Counted from the first letter of the stretch, positions 6,451 to 13,524 are shown. The stretch is DNA of 16,246 bases from Thermoflexia bacterium (GCA_030605705.1 JAUWHU010000295.1:1-16246), one strand, 5' to 3'. Translations and numbers: made by a program. Notes: generated by a model from the sequence alone, not told the origin.

Positions 6451-8211
6451 TTACAGATCGCCGTAGACTTTGTCCATGATCTCGTCGGTGACGTCGGCGA
6501 CGACGTTGTGCGGTGGCAGTTTCTCGTATTTCATGAACTCCGGCAGCCGGTCATCCAGATTGGTGAAGCCGGCGCCCTCGTTGAAGGCACGCTCGCGCTT
6601 GAGAATCTCGCCGCCCAGGGCGACGATCTCGTCTCCGGTGAAGTTGGTGCCCAACATCCCGTTGACCTCCTCCACCAGGCCCTCGAAGCCGCTGGGGATG
6701 TCCAGGATAGCGAAGGAGATGAAGAGGCAATGGCCGGTGGAATCTAAGGCAGCGGTGGTCTTCTGGAAGGCGAGGCTCAAGTCAGCCTTGGAGGCATCTG
6801 CCAGCAAGGGATCAACCTTGCCGCCGGTGCCGGCGATTTCCGGCGCGATGGTGTAGCCGGCGGTGTGGTCAGCGCCCATTGTGCTGGTGGCATAGGTCAC
6901 GCCGATGCCTTTGATGGCCCGTGGTTCGTAGGCGGGCATGGCCTGTCCCTTGACCGCCGGAACACGCGGATTGCCGAAAGCTTCGCCCACCATCGCCGCG
7001 CCGCCGCCTAAGAGGCGGCCTATCGGCGTCCCCTTGCCCATCTTCTTGATCAGCTTGATCGCGCCCTCGGCATCGCCGAAGGGGAGCAGGCCGGAATCCA
7101 TCGCCACGCCGATGGCAACACCCGTCTCAATGGTGTCCAGACCGTAGGCGTTGCACAGGTACACCATCTTGCCGATGGCATCCAGGTCATCAATCCCGCA
7201 ATCGGCGCCCAAAGCCCAATCCGACTCGTACTCGATGCAGGAGACGATCTCCTTGCCTTTCTTGTCGTACAGTGTGCCGGAGCACTGGATCACGCAGCCG
7301 GGGCTGCAGGCATGGTTGTAGATCTCCTTGCCCATGCGCTTCTTGTTCGTCTCGAAGATGGCCTCGCCGGAGATTTTCGCCGCGCCCTCGAAGCGTCCAT
7401 CGCGGAAGTTGCGGGTGGGGAAGCCGCCGGACTCGTTGATGATGTTCACCAACACGGCGGTGCCGTAGGTGTTCAAGCCACCTTTGGGTTTGGTGACAGC
7501 GTGCTCGCCCAGCGCCGCGCGCAGCTTCTTGGCTCCCTGCTTGAAAAGCGCCTCATCTGCGCACTTCACGGCAGGAGCGCCGGTGGAATCCACAACGATG
7601 AACTTAAGTCCCTTGCTGCCCATCACCGCGCCCAGGCCGCCGCGCCCGGAGTAGCGCGTGGGTTGCTTCTCCATGTCGTTGAAGGCTACGCCGGAGTTCT
7701 TGTACTTGAGCTCCCCGGCGACGCCGATGCCCGCGATGTGGGCCTTCTTCCCGAAGCGCGCGTACAGTTTCGGGAAGACCTTGTAGAGATCGCGGCCGGT
7801 GTACTCATCGGCGGGCAGGAATTCCGCGTGCGGCTTTTCCCCGTCCCAGGTGAGATGGAGCAGCCAGTACTTGCCGGCTTCCTCCGGTTGCCCTTCCACC
7901 ACGATGGCCTTGAGGCCCATCTTGGCGAGAGCGGGAGCGTAGCCGCTGCCGACGTTGGATTCCTTGATCCCGCCGGTGAGGGGCGACTTCCCGCCCACGG
8001 ACAGACGGGCTGAAGTGGGGGCCACCGTCCCGCTGAGCAAGCCCGGCGCGAAGACGAGCTTGTTGTGCGGGCCGAGGGGATGACATTGGGGATCAACTTC
8101 GTCGTAGATGATCGTAGAGGTAAGACCTCGCCCCCCTAACTGTTGGTACTTTTCAGATACTTCCTCCAACTTAAGTGCACGGTCAGTCATGTTAACACGC
8201 AAAATCCACAT
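6451..8211 (-). CDS. aor: Aldehyde:ferredoxin oxidoreductase (tungsten-dependent family)
   Basis: AOR-family enzymes oxidise aldehydes to acids, passing electrons to ferredoxin (some run in reverse), using a tungsten bis-pterin cofactor and one [4Fe-4S] cluster. The 586-residue product shows the N-terminal pterin-binding domain (LGGRGLTSTIIYDEVDP near residue 25, GLLSGTVAPTSARLSVGGKSP near 57-77) and the cluster cysteines Cys302, Cys306, Cys310 and Cys495. GADHTAG, with His449, matches the conserved active-site histidine of the Pyrococcus enzyme. The first cysteines are spaced C-x3-C-x3-C rather than the C-x2-C-x3-C of Pyrococcus AOR. The start at 8211 has AAGGAGG seven bases upstream; the frame extends to 8286 but that runs into the riboswitch terminator. 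The long leader carries a Moco/Tuco-type riboswitch, and a terminator follows at 6391-6427. The exact substrate cannot be read from sequence. Confidence 0.94.
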   Translation of the reverse strand: MWILRVNMTDRALKLEEVSEKYQQLGGRGLTSTIIYDEVDPQCHPLGPHNKLVFAPGLLSGTVAPTSARLSVGGKSPLTGGIKESNVGSGYAPALAKMGLKAIVVEGQPEEAGKYWLLHLTWDGEKPHAEFLPADEYTGRDLYKVFPKLYARFGKKAHIAGIGVAGELKYKNSGVAFNDMEKQPTRYSGRGGLGAVMGSKGLKFIVVDSTGAPAVKCADEALFKQGAKKLRAALGEHAVTKPKGGLNTYGTAVLVNIINESGGFPTRNFRDGRFEGAAKISGEAIFETNKKRMGKEIYNHACSPGCVIQCSGTLYDKKGKEIVSCIEYESDWALGADCGIDDLDAIGKMVYLCNAYGLDTIETGVAIGVAMDSGLLPFGDAEGAIKLIKKMGKGTPIGRLLGGGAAMVGEAFGNPRVPAVKGQAMPAYEPRAIKGIGVTYATSTMGADHTAGYTIAPEIAGTGGKVDPLLADASKADLSLAFQKTTAALDSTGHCLFISFAILDIPSGFEGLVEEVNGMLGTNFTGDEIVALGGEILKRERAFNEGAGFTNLDDRLPEFMKYEKLPPHNVVADVTDEIMDKVYGDL

Positions 8212-8270
8212 ATTAAAACCTCCTTGGTCTAATGTGATTTGTGCTCCGGATGATGCTCCTCGGCACACAA

Positions 8271-8321
8271 TAAAAAAAGGACGCAACCCGGCCTCCCGTT
8301 GGGGGATGGGTTGCCTCCTTT
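8271..8321 (-). terminator. Riboswitch-controlled intrinsic terminator in the AOR leader
   Basis: On the minus strand AAAGGAGGCAACCC (8321-8308) pairs with GGGTTGCGTCCTTT (8289-8276), with one G-G mismatch, and a run of seven T follows (8278-8272). Its 5' strand contains GGAGGC (8318-8313), which is also the 3' strand of aptamer stem P1. Terminator and P1 therefore cannot both form. It ends about 60 bases before the AOR start codon. Confidence 0.88.
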
Positions 8322-8400
8322 GCAGACACGGCAGGCGCAGAAATTGCTCTCTGTGCCCTATCGCCCAATCCTCCCGGAGGGAGGTGTATGGGTCGGAGGC
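8313..8400 (-). promoter_or_regulatory. Molybdenum/tungsten cofactor riboswitch (Moco/Tuco RNA) upstream of AOR
   Basis: The minus-strand leader has a closing stem P1, GCCUCC (8400-8395) with GGAGGC (8318-8313). It also has a CCUCCC/GGGAGG hairpin (8384-8379 with 8375-8370). A stem AGGGCACAGA (8359-8350) with UCUGCGCCU (8341-8333) is followed by GCCGUGUCUGCAAAGG. That 3' half closely follows the conserved Moco RNA pattern as I recall it from E. coli moaA (AGGGC stem, GCCU, CCGU.UCUG.AAAGG). The gene downstream encodes an enzyme of the tungstopterin family, which fits. I cannot tell from sequence whether it prefers the Mo or W form. Confidence 0.82.
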
Positions 8401-8417
8401 GATATATTGATGGTCTT

Positions 8418-8446
8418 ATTATAAGGCATTTGGCCTCAATTGTCAA
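8418..8446 (-). promoter_or_regulatory. Consensus sigma-70 promoter of the AOR leader
   Basis: TTGACA (8446-8441), a 17-base spacer and TATAAT (8423-8418) form a perfect consensus promoter on the minus strand. Predicted start is near 8411, about 11 bases before the riboswitch and 200 bases before the AOR ATG. A promoter this strong suggests control lies mainly in the leader RNA. Confidence 0.93.
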
Positions 8447-8505
8447 TAAACTCCCCTGCAAAAAGTCTCATTCCTAACCTGGCAAAGCCAGAACCAAGAA
8501 GGACA

Positions 8506-8592
8506 TCACCACGGACGTAGCATGGGCAGGCAGCGCCCATAACACGGAGGTCTGGATTTACTGTTTTCTTCTCCGTGCCCTCCGTGGTGAAA
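8506..8592. repeat. CACGGAG-type inverted repeat with an embedded REP-like hairpin
   Basis: The right arm (8568-8592, CTTCTCCGTGCCCTCCGTGG then TGAA) is the reverse complement of an expected left arm of the form TTCACCACGGAG...CACGGAG. The actual left arm, TCACCACGGA at 8506-8515 and CACGGAGG from 8543, is split by the GTAG hairpin. A further related half-arm (AACGCAGAGCCGCAGAGAA) follows at about 8631-8650. This repeat occupies the middle of the divergent spacer 8212-8772, between the AOR control region and the kinase operon. Confidence 0.7.
8517..8542 (+). repeat. REP-like hairpin with GTAG head, copy B
   Basis: GTAG is followed by the stem ATGGGC/GCCCAT (8522-8527 with 8535-8540), with AGGCAGC in the loop. 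Compared with copy C the outer stem pair is A-T instead of G-C, a compensated change that keeps the hairpin. It sits within a CACGGAG repeat arm. Confidence 0.68.
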
Positions 8593-8687
8593 TTCTTGCC
8601 CAATGTACAAGATTTTCATTGATAAAGTATTAACGCAGAGCCGCAGAGAAAAAATGTGAAACTCCATTCACGACAAAAAGCGTTCCC

Positions 8688-8715
8688 TTGACTTTTCTGC
8701 CGCTGAGAGTATCCT
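8688..8715 (+). promoter_or_regulatory. Possible promoter of the deoxynucleoside kinase pair
   Basis: TTGACT (8688-8693) and TATCCT (8710-8715) are separated by 16 bases, 57 bases before the first kinase start codon. A better -10-like CATAAT at 8716-8721 would need a 22-base spacer. This is the best candidate in the spacer but a weak one. Confidence 0.4.
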
Positions 8716-8772
8716 CATAATGGGAACTGCAATTGAAACATCCCGCCCTACTTTCCCTGGAGGAGAAGACTC

Positions 8773-9675
8773 ATGAACACGAACACACGCCGCCCTTACA
8801 TAGCCATCGAGGGCGTCATCGGTGTGGGGAAAACAACCTTAGCGCGGATGCTACAACCTGGCTTCCAGGCCGACCTGCTCTTGGAAGCTTTTGACAAAAA
8901 CCCTTTCCTTTCCGATTTTTACGGCGACCGCGCGCGGTATGCTTTCCAAACCCAGATTTTTTTCCTGCTCAGCCGCTATCGCCAGCAGCAGGCTATCCTC
9001 CCCACGCGGCACAGCGTCGCACACCTGGCGGACTACCTGTTCGACAAGGATCGTCTCTTCGCGCGCCTCAACGTCACAGGGGATGAGCTCACCATGTACG
9101 AGCGGCTGTACGAAGCGCTGGCAGAAAACATCCCCACGCCCGATCTGGTGGTCTACCTGCGTGCCGAGTTCGACACGTTGATGGAGCGGATCGCTATGCG
9201 CGACCGGCCCTACGAACGGCGGATGGAACAGGGATATATCGGCGCGCTGCGCCAGCGTTACGAGGAGCTCTTCGCCGCGTACACCGCCACGCCGCTCCTC
9301 GTCATCGAAACGGATACGCTGAACTTCGTGCGGAACCCGGCAGACCTGGAACAGGTCGAGCAGCGCATCCGCGCGGCTTTAGCGGGCGCCCATCAGCCGC
9401 CCCTGCTGCAATTGGAGGCGAAAACGACGCCACACATCAACTGGCGACTCCCGGCCCTCCTGCCCTCAGAACCCCGGTCGGAAGCTAATTGGCAGGCGTT
9501 GGGGGATTTTCTCGCCCTGACCACAGCCGTGGGAGAAGTAGGCGGTGAGCTGGCGCGCCATCCTCCTATCAGCCCGCAAGGCGCGACAGAGGAACTGCGA
9601 CAATCCTTGACGCAGGCCGCCCACGCCCTGGAGGCACTGGCGCAACGCACCGGCGTCTCTCTGACAGAGGGATAG
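8773..9675 (+). CDS. dgk: Deoxynucleoside kinase (Dgk-like) with C-terminal degenerate MazG-like extension
   Basis: This protein phosphorylates a deoxynucleoside, probably deoxyguanosine, to the monophosphate in nucleotide salvage. Residues 8-205 form the dNK domain: P-loop GVIGVGKT (14-21), NPFLSDFYGD, LADYLFDKDRLFA (Asp87) and DLVVYLRAEFDTLMERI. The ADY motif matches Bacillus subtilis Dgk rather than the DRS-type motif of Dck. The protein is 300 residues, about 90 longer than usual dNKs. The extension is helical, and residues 243-299 fit the MazG nucleotide-pyrophosphohydrolase pattern EExxE...ExxD by spacing, but read T251 A252 xx E255 ... E274 xx Q277, so catalysis is unlikely. The start has GGAGGAG upstream. 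The second kinase follows 26 bases after the stop. Specificity is inferred by similarity only. Confidence 0.88.
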   Translation: MNTNTRRPYIAIEGVIGVGKTTLARMLQPGFQADLLLEAFDKNPFLSDFYGDRARYAFQTQIFFLLSRYRQQQAILPTRHSVAHLADYLFDKDRLFARLNVTGDELTMYERLYEALAENIPTPDLVVYLRAEFDTLMERIAMRDRPYERRMEQGYIGALRQRYEELFAAYTATPLLVIETDTLNFVRNPADLEQVEQRIRAALAGAHQPPLLQLEAKTTPHINWRLPALLPSEPRSEANWQALGDFLALTTAVGEVGGELARHPPISPQGATEELRQSLTQAAHALEALAQRTGVSLTEG

Positions 9676-9701
9676 TGACGGAGAGAGAAGGAATAGACAC
9701 T

Positions 9702-10340
9702 GTGAAAAAACATTACATCGCCATTGCGGGGAACATCGGCGCGGGCAAATCCACCCTGACATCTCTCTTGAGCCAGCGGCTGGGATGGGAACCTTTCCTC
9801 GAGGGAGTAAGCGACAATCCCTACCTGAGTGATTTCTACGAGGACATGAACCGGTGGAGCTTCCACTCCCAGGTTTTCTTCCTGGCGCGCCGGCTACTCC
9901 ACCATCGCCAGCTGCTGGAGCGCCCTCATTCAGTGATCCAGGACCGCACAGTCTACGAAGACGCTGAGATCTTCGCCCGCAACCTCTACGAAGGCGGCGC
10001 GATGCAGGAACGGGACTACCGGACCTACCATGATCTCTACATGGCCGTGACCTCCATCCTCCCGCCGCCCGATCTGGTCATCTATCTGCAAGCCTCGGTC
10101 GCCACCCTCTCCGAACGCATTCGACAGCGGGGACGCTCCTACGAACGCCAGCTCTCACCGGATTATCTTGCACAACTCAACCGGCTTTACGAAGACTGGG
10201 TTCAACACTTCGCACTCTGCCCGGTGCTTACCGTGCCGGCGGATCGCCTGGATTTTGTAGCCAATGGCGAGCACCTCACCCTCATCACCCAAAGGATTTT
10301 AGCGCGCTTGCAGGGCAAGGAAGTCGTCAGATTTGATTAA
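9702..10340 (+). CDS. dck: Deoxynucleoside kinase (Dck/Dak-like)
   Basis: This is a 212-residue deoxynucleoside kinase, probably acting on deoxycytidine or deoxyadenosine. It shows P-loop GNIGAGKS (10-17), NPYLSDFYEDMNRWSFHSQ, the catalytic QDRTVYEDAEIFA motif (Asp81-Arg82), DYRTYHDLY, and PPDLVIYL followed by RIRQRGR. The run from QDRTVYED to WVQHFALCPVL closely tracks B. subtilis Dck. I choose GTG at 9702, with AAGGA nine bases upstream, so the protein starts KKHYIAIAGNIGAG as is typical; a GTG at 9675 overlapping the previous stop would add nine residues. An adjacent dgk-dck-like pair repeats the arrangement in Bacillus and points to one salvage operon. Substrate assignment is tentative. 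Confidence 0.9.
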   Translation: MKKHYIAIAGNIGAGKSTLTSLLSQRLGWEPFLEGVSDNPYLSDFYEDMNRWSFHSQVFFLARRLLHHRQLLERPHSVIQDRTVYEDAEIFARNLYEGGAMQERDYRTYHDLYMAVTSILPPPDLVIYLQASVATLSERIRQRGRSYERQLSPDYLAQLNRLYEDWVQHFALCPVLTVPADRLDFVANGEHLTLITQRILARLQGKEVVRFD

Positions 10341-10348
10341 AGGCCCCC

Positions 10349-10558
10349 TTGAAAAAACTAGGAAATTCACCACAGACCGTAGGTGTGGGCAGGCAGTGCC
10401 CACAAACGGAGAACACAGAGATTTTAAACTTGACCTTGAAAAAATTAACTTTTTGATGTGTAAAGTGGAATTTTCTCAAACCAAACATCAAATTTTCTTC
10501 ATCTTCTCCGTGTCCTCTGTGTCTCTGTGGTTAGATGACCTTTTTTCAGTAAACTCAT
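10349..10558. repeat. About 200-bp inverted-repeat intergenic element, copy 2 (interrupted)
   Basis: This matches the element at 3895-4090. The left end shares TTGAAAAAACTAGGAA and TTCACCACAGA, then AACACAGAGATTTTAAACTT and GACCTT. The right end (10504-10550) has CTCTGTGTCTCTGTGGTTAG, then CTTTTTTCAG. Its left arm is interrupted by the GTAG hairpin at 10379. The right arm is a better complement of the left arm here than in copy 1. It fills the gap between the second kinase and the histidine kinase. Confidence 0.72.
10379..10404 (+). repeat. REP-like hairpin with GTAG head, copy C
   Basis: The G of CCGTAGG begins a GTAG head, followed by a perfect 7-bp stem GTGGGCA/TGCCCAC (10385-10391 with 10397-10403) with a GGCAG loop. 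It is the best-formed of the three copies and splits the CACAGAG arm of the surrounding element. The matching element at 3895 lacks it. Confidence 0.72.
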
Positions 10559-10582
10559 TAACCCAACGAGGTCAAAAGCAAA

Positions 10583-12232
10583 ATGAACGCACAAACCGTA
10601 CCCGATAAACATCCGTCCGCCACGGCCGCCACGCCCCCCACAGCCGACACCACATCCAGCCGTACCCGTGCGCTAGAGCGTCTCTCCTTCCTCTACGAAG
10701 CGGCCCGCACGCTGTCCACAACGCTCGACACGAACGAAATTTTGCAACAGCTGATGAACCTGACGCACCAGTATTTTCAGCCGGACGCCGTCTCGGTGGC
10801 CCTGGTCCAGAGCGATGACAGCCTCATCTTCCAGGCTGCTTCAGGGAAAGCGGCGGATCAGGTGCTGGGGATGCAGCTCCCCCCAGGCACCGGCATCATC
10901 GGATGGGTTGCCGAACATCAGCGTCCGCTCTGGGTTCCGGCCGTGAATCAAGATACCCGTTTCTGCCAGGATGTGGACCAACAAACCGGATTCACCACCC
11001 AGGCCATCTACGCGGAGCCGGTGTTGCAAGGCGAGCGCAGCATGGCCGTGCTGGAAATGCTCAATCCTGCCGAAGACATGGAATTACAGGAAACCCAGGC
11101 GGTCATGTCGGCCCTGGCGGCGCTGGCCGCGCCGGCCATCCGCAACGCGGTGTTGTTTGAGCAGGTGAGCAACGCCGAGGAGCGTTACCAGCGACTCTTC
11201 GAGCTCAACCTGGACCCCGTCATCATCCTGGACGCCGCCGGCGGCCTCTTAGATTTTAACAAGGCAGCACAACGGCTATGCCCGCTTTCCTCCCATGAAA
11301 AAACGAGCGATTGTCTGAAGGTGCTGGGTTTGACCGCGCAAACGTTCGAAAAGTTTAAGGCCACCCTCGAAACCCAACAGACCGTTTCCTGGGAGCTCAC
11401 TCTGACCGCCGCTGACGGTCAGAAGCACATTTTAGAGACTTATCTGGCGCGCCTGCCCCACTATACCCCCAACGGCGCCTATCAATGGCTGGCCCACGAC
11501 ATCACCGACCAGGTTGAGCTGGAGGAAGTGCGGGAACGACTCTCTCACATGATCGTGCATGACTTGCGCAATCCACTAGGCAACATCGTCAACTGCATAG
11601 AGCTCATTAGTAATGCCCGGAACGAGAAAGACGCGACCATGCCCATTGACCAGTTACTGCTCATAGCCCTGCGCAGCGCGCATCGTATGGACCGGCTCAT
11701 CGGCGCCATTATTGATACCGCGCGTATGCGCTCCGGCGAAGCCACCCTCTCAGTGACGACCATTGACATCCCTACACTGGTGCAGGAGATAACGGAAACT
11801 ATCGAACCATCCCTGAAGCATCGCCGCCAAACCCTCCACCAGCACATCGTGGAGTGCCCCCCACCCCTGCAGGGGGATGTGAATTTGCTCCGGCGCGCCC
11901 TGACGAATTTACTCGACAATGCCATCAAATTCACCCCGATCAAAGGCAACATCAATCTCCATGTAACCTACGACAACGAGGCCTTCTACTTCTCCGTCAA
12001 TGACACCGGTCCCGGCGTCGCAGCGGAGGATCAGAAACGCATCTTTGATCTCTACGTCCGTGGTCGGGGCAGCCAGAAAATCCAGGGGGCGGGGTTAGGT
12101 CTGGCTTTCTGCAAACTGGTGGTGGAAACCCACGGAGGGCGCATCTGGGTGGAAAGTCAACCCGGTACAGGAACGACATTCACCTTTACCATCCCCCGGG
12201 AACTTCCCCTCGACATATTGCACTCCTCATAA
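10583..12232 (+). CDS. Soluble GAF-PAS sensor histidine kinase
   Basis: This is a 549-residue cytoplasmic histidine kinase with no membrane segment. In order it has a disordered Pro/Thr-rich N-terminus (1-25), a GAF domain (about 40-190; GTGIIGWVAEHQRPLWVP is typical), a PAS-like domain (about 205-310) and a HisKA dimerisation helix with the H-box HMIVHDLRNPLGN. His326 is the likely phosphorylation site. The HATPase domain has N-box NLLDNAIKF (Asn446), G1 box NDTGPG (Asp474) and G2 box GAGLGLA. No response regulator is encoded in the window, so it is an orphan here. The ligand of the GAF/PAS part is unknown. GAGGT lies 11 bases upstream of the ATG. The alaX-type gene starts eight bases after its stop, so the two are probably co-transcribed. 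Confidence 0.94.
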   Translation: MNAQTVPDKHPSATAATPPTADTTSSRTRALERLSFLYEAARTLSTTLDTNEILQQLMNLTHQYFQPDAVSVALVQSDDSLIFQAASGKAADQVLGMQLPPGTGIIGWVAEHQRPLWVPAVNQDTRFCQDVDQQTGFTTQAIYAEPVLQGERSMAVLEMLNPAEDMELQETQAVMSALAALAAPAIRNAVLFEQVSNAEERYQRLFELNLDPVIILDAAGGLLDFNKAAQRLCPLSSHEKTSDCLKVLGLTAQTFEKFKATLETQQTVSWELTLTAADGQKHILETYLARLPHYTPNGAYQWLAHDITDQVELEEVRERLSHMIVHDLRNPLGNIVNCIELISNARNEKDATMPIDQLLLIALRSAHRMDRLIGAIIDTARMRSGEATLSVTTIDIPTLVQEITETIEPSLKHRRQTLHQHIVECPPPLQGDVNLLRRALTNLLDNAIKFTPIKGNINLHVTYDNEAFYFSVNDTGPGVAAEDQKRIFDLYVRGRGSQKIQGAGLGLAFCKLVVETHGGRIWVESQPGTGTTFTFTIPRELPLDILHSS

Positions 12233-12240
12233 GGCACAGC

Positions 12241-13476
12241 ATGACCACAAAACTTTACTATCACGATGGTAGACTACGCGAATTCACGGCACACGTCACC
12301 GCGCGGCAAGAGACGGAACGCGGCCTCGCCGTATGTCTGGATCGCACGGCCTTTTACCCCACCTCCGGCGGACAACCCTACGACACGGGCACGCTCAACG
12401 GGATTCCCGTGCTGGACGTGTGGGCCGACGAGGTTGAGGAGGTCTGGCACCTGCTCGCCCAGGCCCTCGACACCGAGTCGGTCAACGGGCAAGTCGCCTG
12501 GGAGCGCCGTTTCGACCACATGCAACAGCACACCGGCCAACACCTGCTCTCCGCCGCTTTCATGTACCGCTGTCAAGGAAAGACGCTCAGCTTTCACATG
12601 GGACACACGGCGAACACGTTGGATATCGCCCTCCCGCGTCTGGGTTGGGAAACCGCCTTCCAGGTCGAGGATGAGGTCAACCGAGTCATCTGGGAAGATC
12701 GGGAGATCAGCGCGCGCTTTGTCACCGATGAAGAGCTGGCGCAGCTCACACTACGCCGCCAGCCCCAGGTGAGCGGGCCGGTACGTGTCGTGAGCATTGA
12801 GGAATACGATGCCACCCCCTGCGGCGGCACCCATACCGCGCGCAGCGGTGAAGTCGGCCTCGTGAAACTCACAGGAATTGAGCACTACAAAGGCAACATC
12901 CGCGTGACCTTCCTGTGCGGGGGACGCGCGCTACGAGATTACCGCCGCGCCCTGCGCACGCTCCAACAGCTGGGCCGGCAGCTCACCGTCGGACAAGAGG
13001 AGCTTCCTGACGCCATTGCCCGCCTCCAGGAAGAGAGCAAGATGCTGCGGCACGCGCTGCACGAGGCTCAGTCGCTGCTCCGTGAGGCGGAGGCCGGACG
13101 TCTGTGGGACGCGGTCTCGCCGGTGAACGGCGTCCGGCGCATCCTGGCCTGCTGGCCCGCGCGCCCCTTCGCGGAGCTGCAGAGCCTCGCCGCACAGCTC
13201 CAGGCGCGCCCCAAGACCTTCTTCCTGCTGGCAACACTGGAGGAGCGCGGCGCGCGTCTCATCTGCGGCCGCAGCGACGATCTACCGAACTTGGACGCGG
13301 TCGCCATCCTGCGCACCGCCCTGGCTCCCCTGAACGGGCGAGGCGGCGGCTCTCCCGCTCTGGCCCGAGGCGGCGCGCCCCCCGCCGCACAGGAAACCGT
13401 ACTCGCAGCCCTGCAAGGCGCGCTGCCGGTCACACATCTTCTCAATAATTTGGGGGAGCTCGGGCCGGTCTCCTGA
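12241..13476 (+). CDS. alaX: Alanyl-tRNA editing protein AlaX, long form with DHHA1 domain
   Basis: This is a free-standing editing enzyme that hydrolyses mischarged Ser-tRNA(Ala) or Gly-tRNA(Ala). The 411-residue protein has an AlaRS-like N-terminal barrel (residues 1-85; FYPTSGGQP is the family mark). The editing domain follows, with zinc ligands in QQHTGQH (His97, His101) and PCGGTH (Cys194, His198). A coiled segment spans about 250-290, and the C-terminal DHHA1-type domain ends with a Gly-rich loop (RGGGSPALARGG). The missing aminoacylation domain rules out AlaRS itself. AAGG lies six bases upstream of the ATG. It follows the histidine kinase by eight bases and precedes an MBL-fold gene by 48; neither neighbour suggests a specialised role. 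Confidence 0.93.
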   Translation: MTTKLYYHDGRLREFTAHVTARQETERGLAVCLDRTAFYPTSGGQPYDTGTLNGIPVLDVWADEVEEVWHLLAQALDTESVNGQVAWERRFDHMQQHTGQHLLSAAFMYRCQGKTLSFHMGHTANTLDIALPRLGWETAFQVEDEVNRVIWEDREISARFVTDEELAQLTLRRQPQVSGPVRVVSIEEYDATPCGGTHTARSGEVGLVKLTGIEHYKGNIRVTFLCGGRALRDYRRALRTLQQLGRQLTVGQEELPDAIARLQEESKMLRHALHEAQSLLREAEAGRLWDAVSPVNGVRRILACWPARPFAELQSLAAQLQARPKTFFLLATLEERGARLICGRSDDLPNLDAVAILRTALAPLNGRGGGSPALARGGAPPAAQETVLAALQGALPVTHLLNNLGELGPVS

Positions 13477-13524
13477 CCGTGCCCGTCTGCCATACCCGCA
13501 GCCATACAACACGGAGGTAGTACC

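Noticed and set aside
6204..6479. 91-codon plus-strand frame between secG and AOR
   Set aside because: It crosses tandem repeats, hairpins and the AOR terminator and enters the AOR gene antisense.
7312..8013. 233-codon plus-strand frame opposite the AOR gene
   Set aside because: Antisense shadow in a GC-rich gene; its residues show no family pattern.
8213..8461. 82-codon minus-strand frame in the AOR leader
   Set aside because: It runs through the promoter, riboswitch and terminator hairpin; those structures explain the sequence better than a leader peptide.
10430..10480. TTGACC in the repeat as a promoter for the histidine kinase
   Set aside because: No acceptable -10 hexamer lies 16-18 bases downstream; the same TTGACC occurs in the other repeat copy, where it would point away from any gene start.
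10333..10608. 91-codon frame between the second kinase and the histidine kinase
   Set aside because: It is read through the inverted-repeat element and the GTAG hairpin and overlaps the histidine kinase start; no ribosome-binding site.
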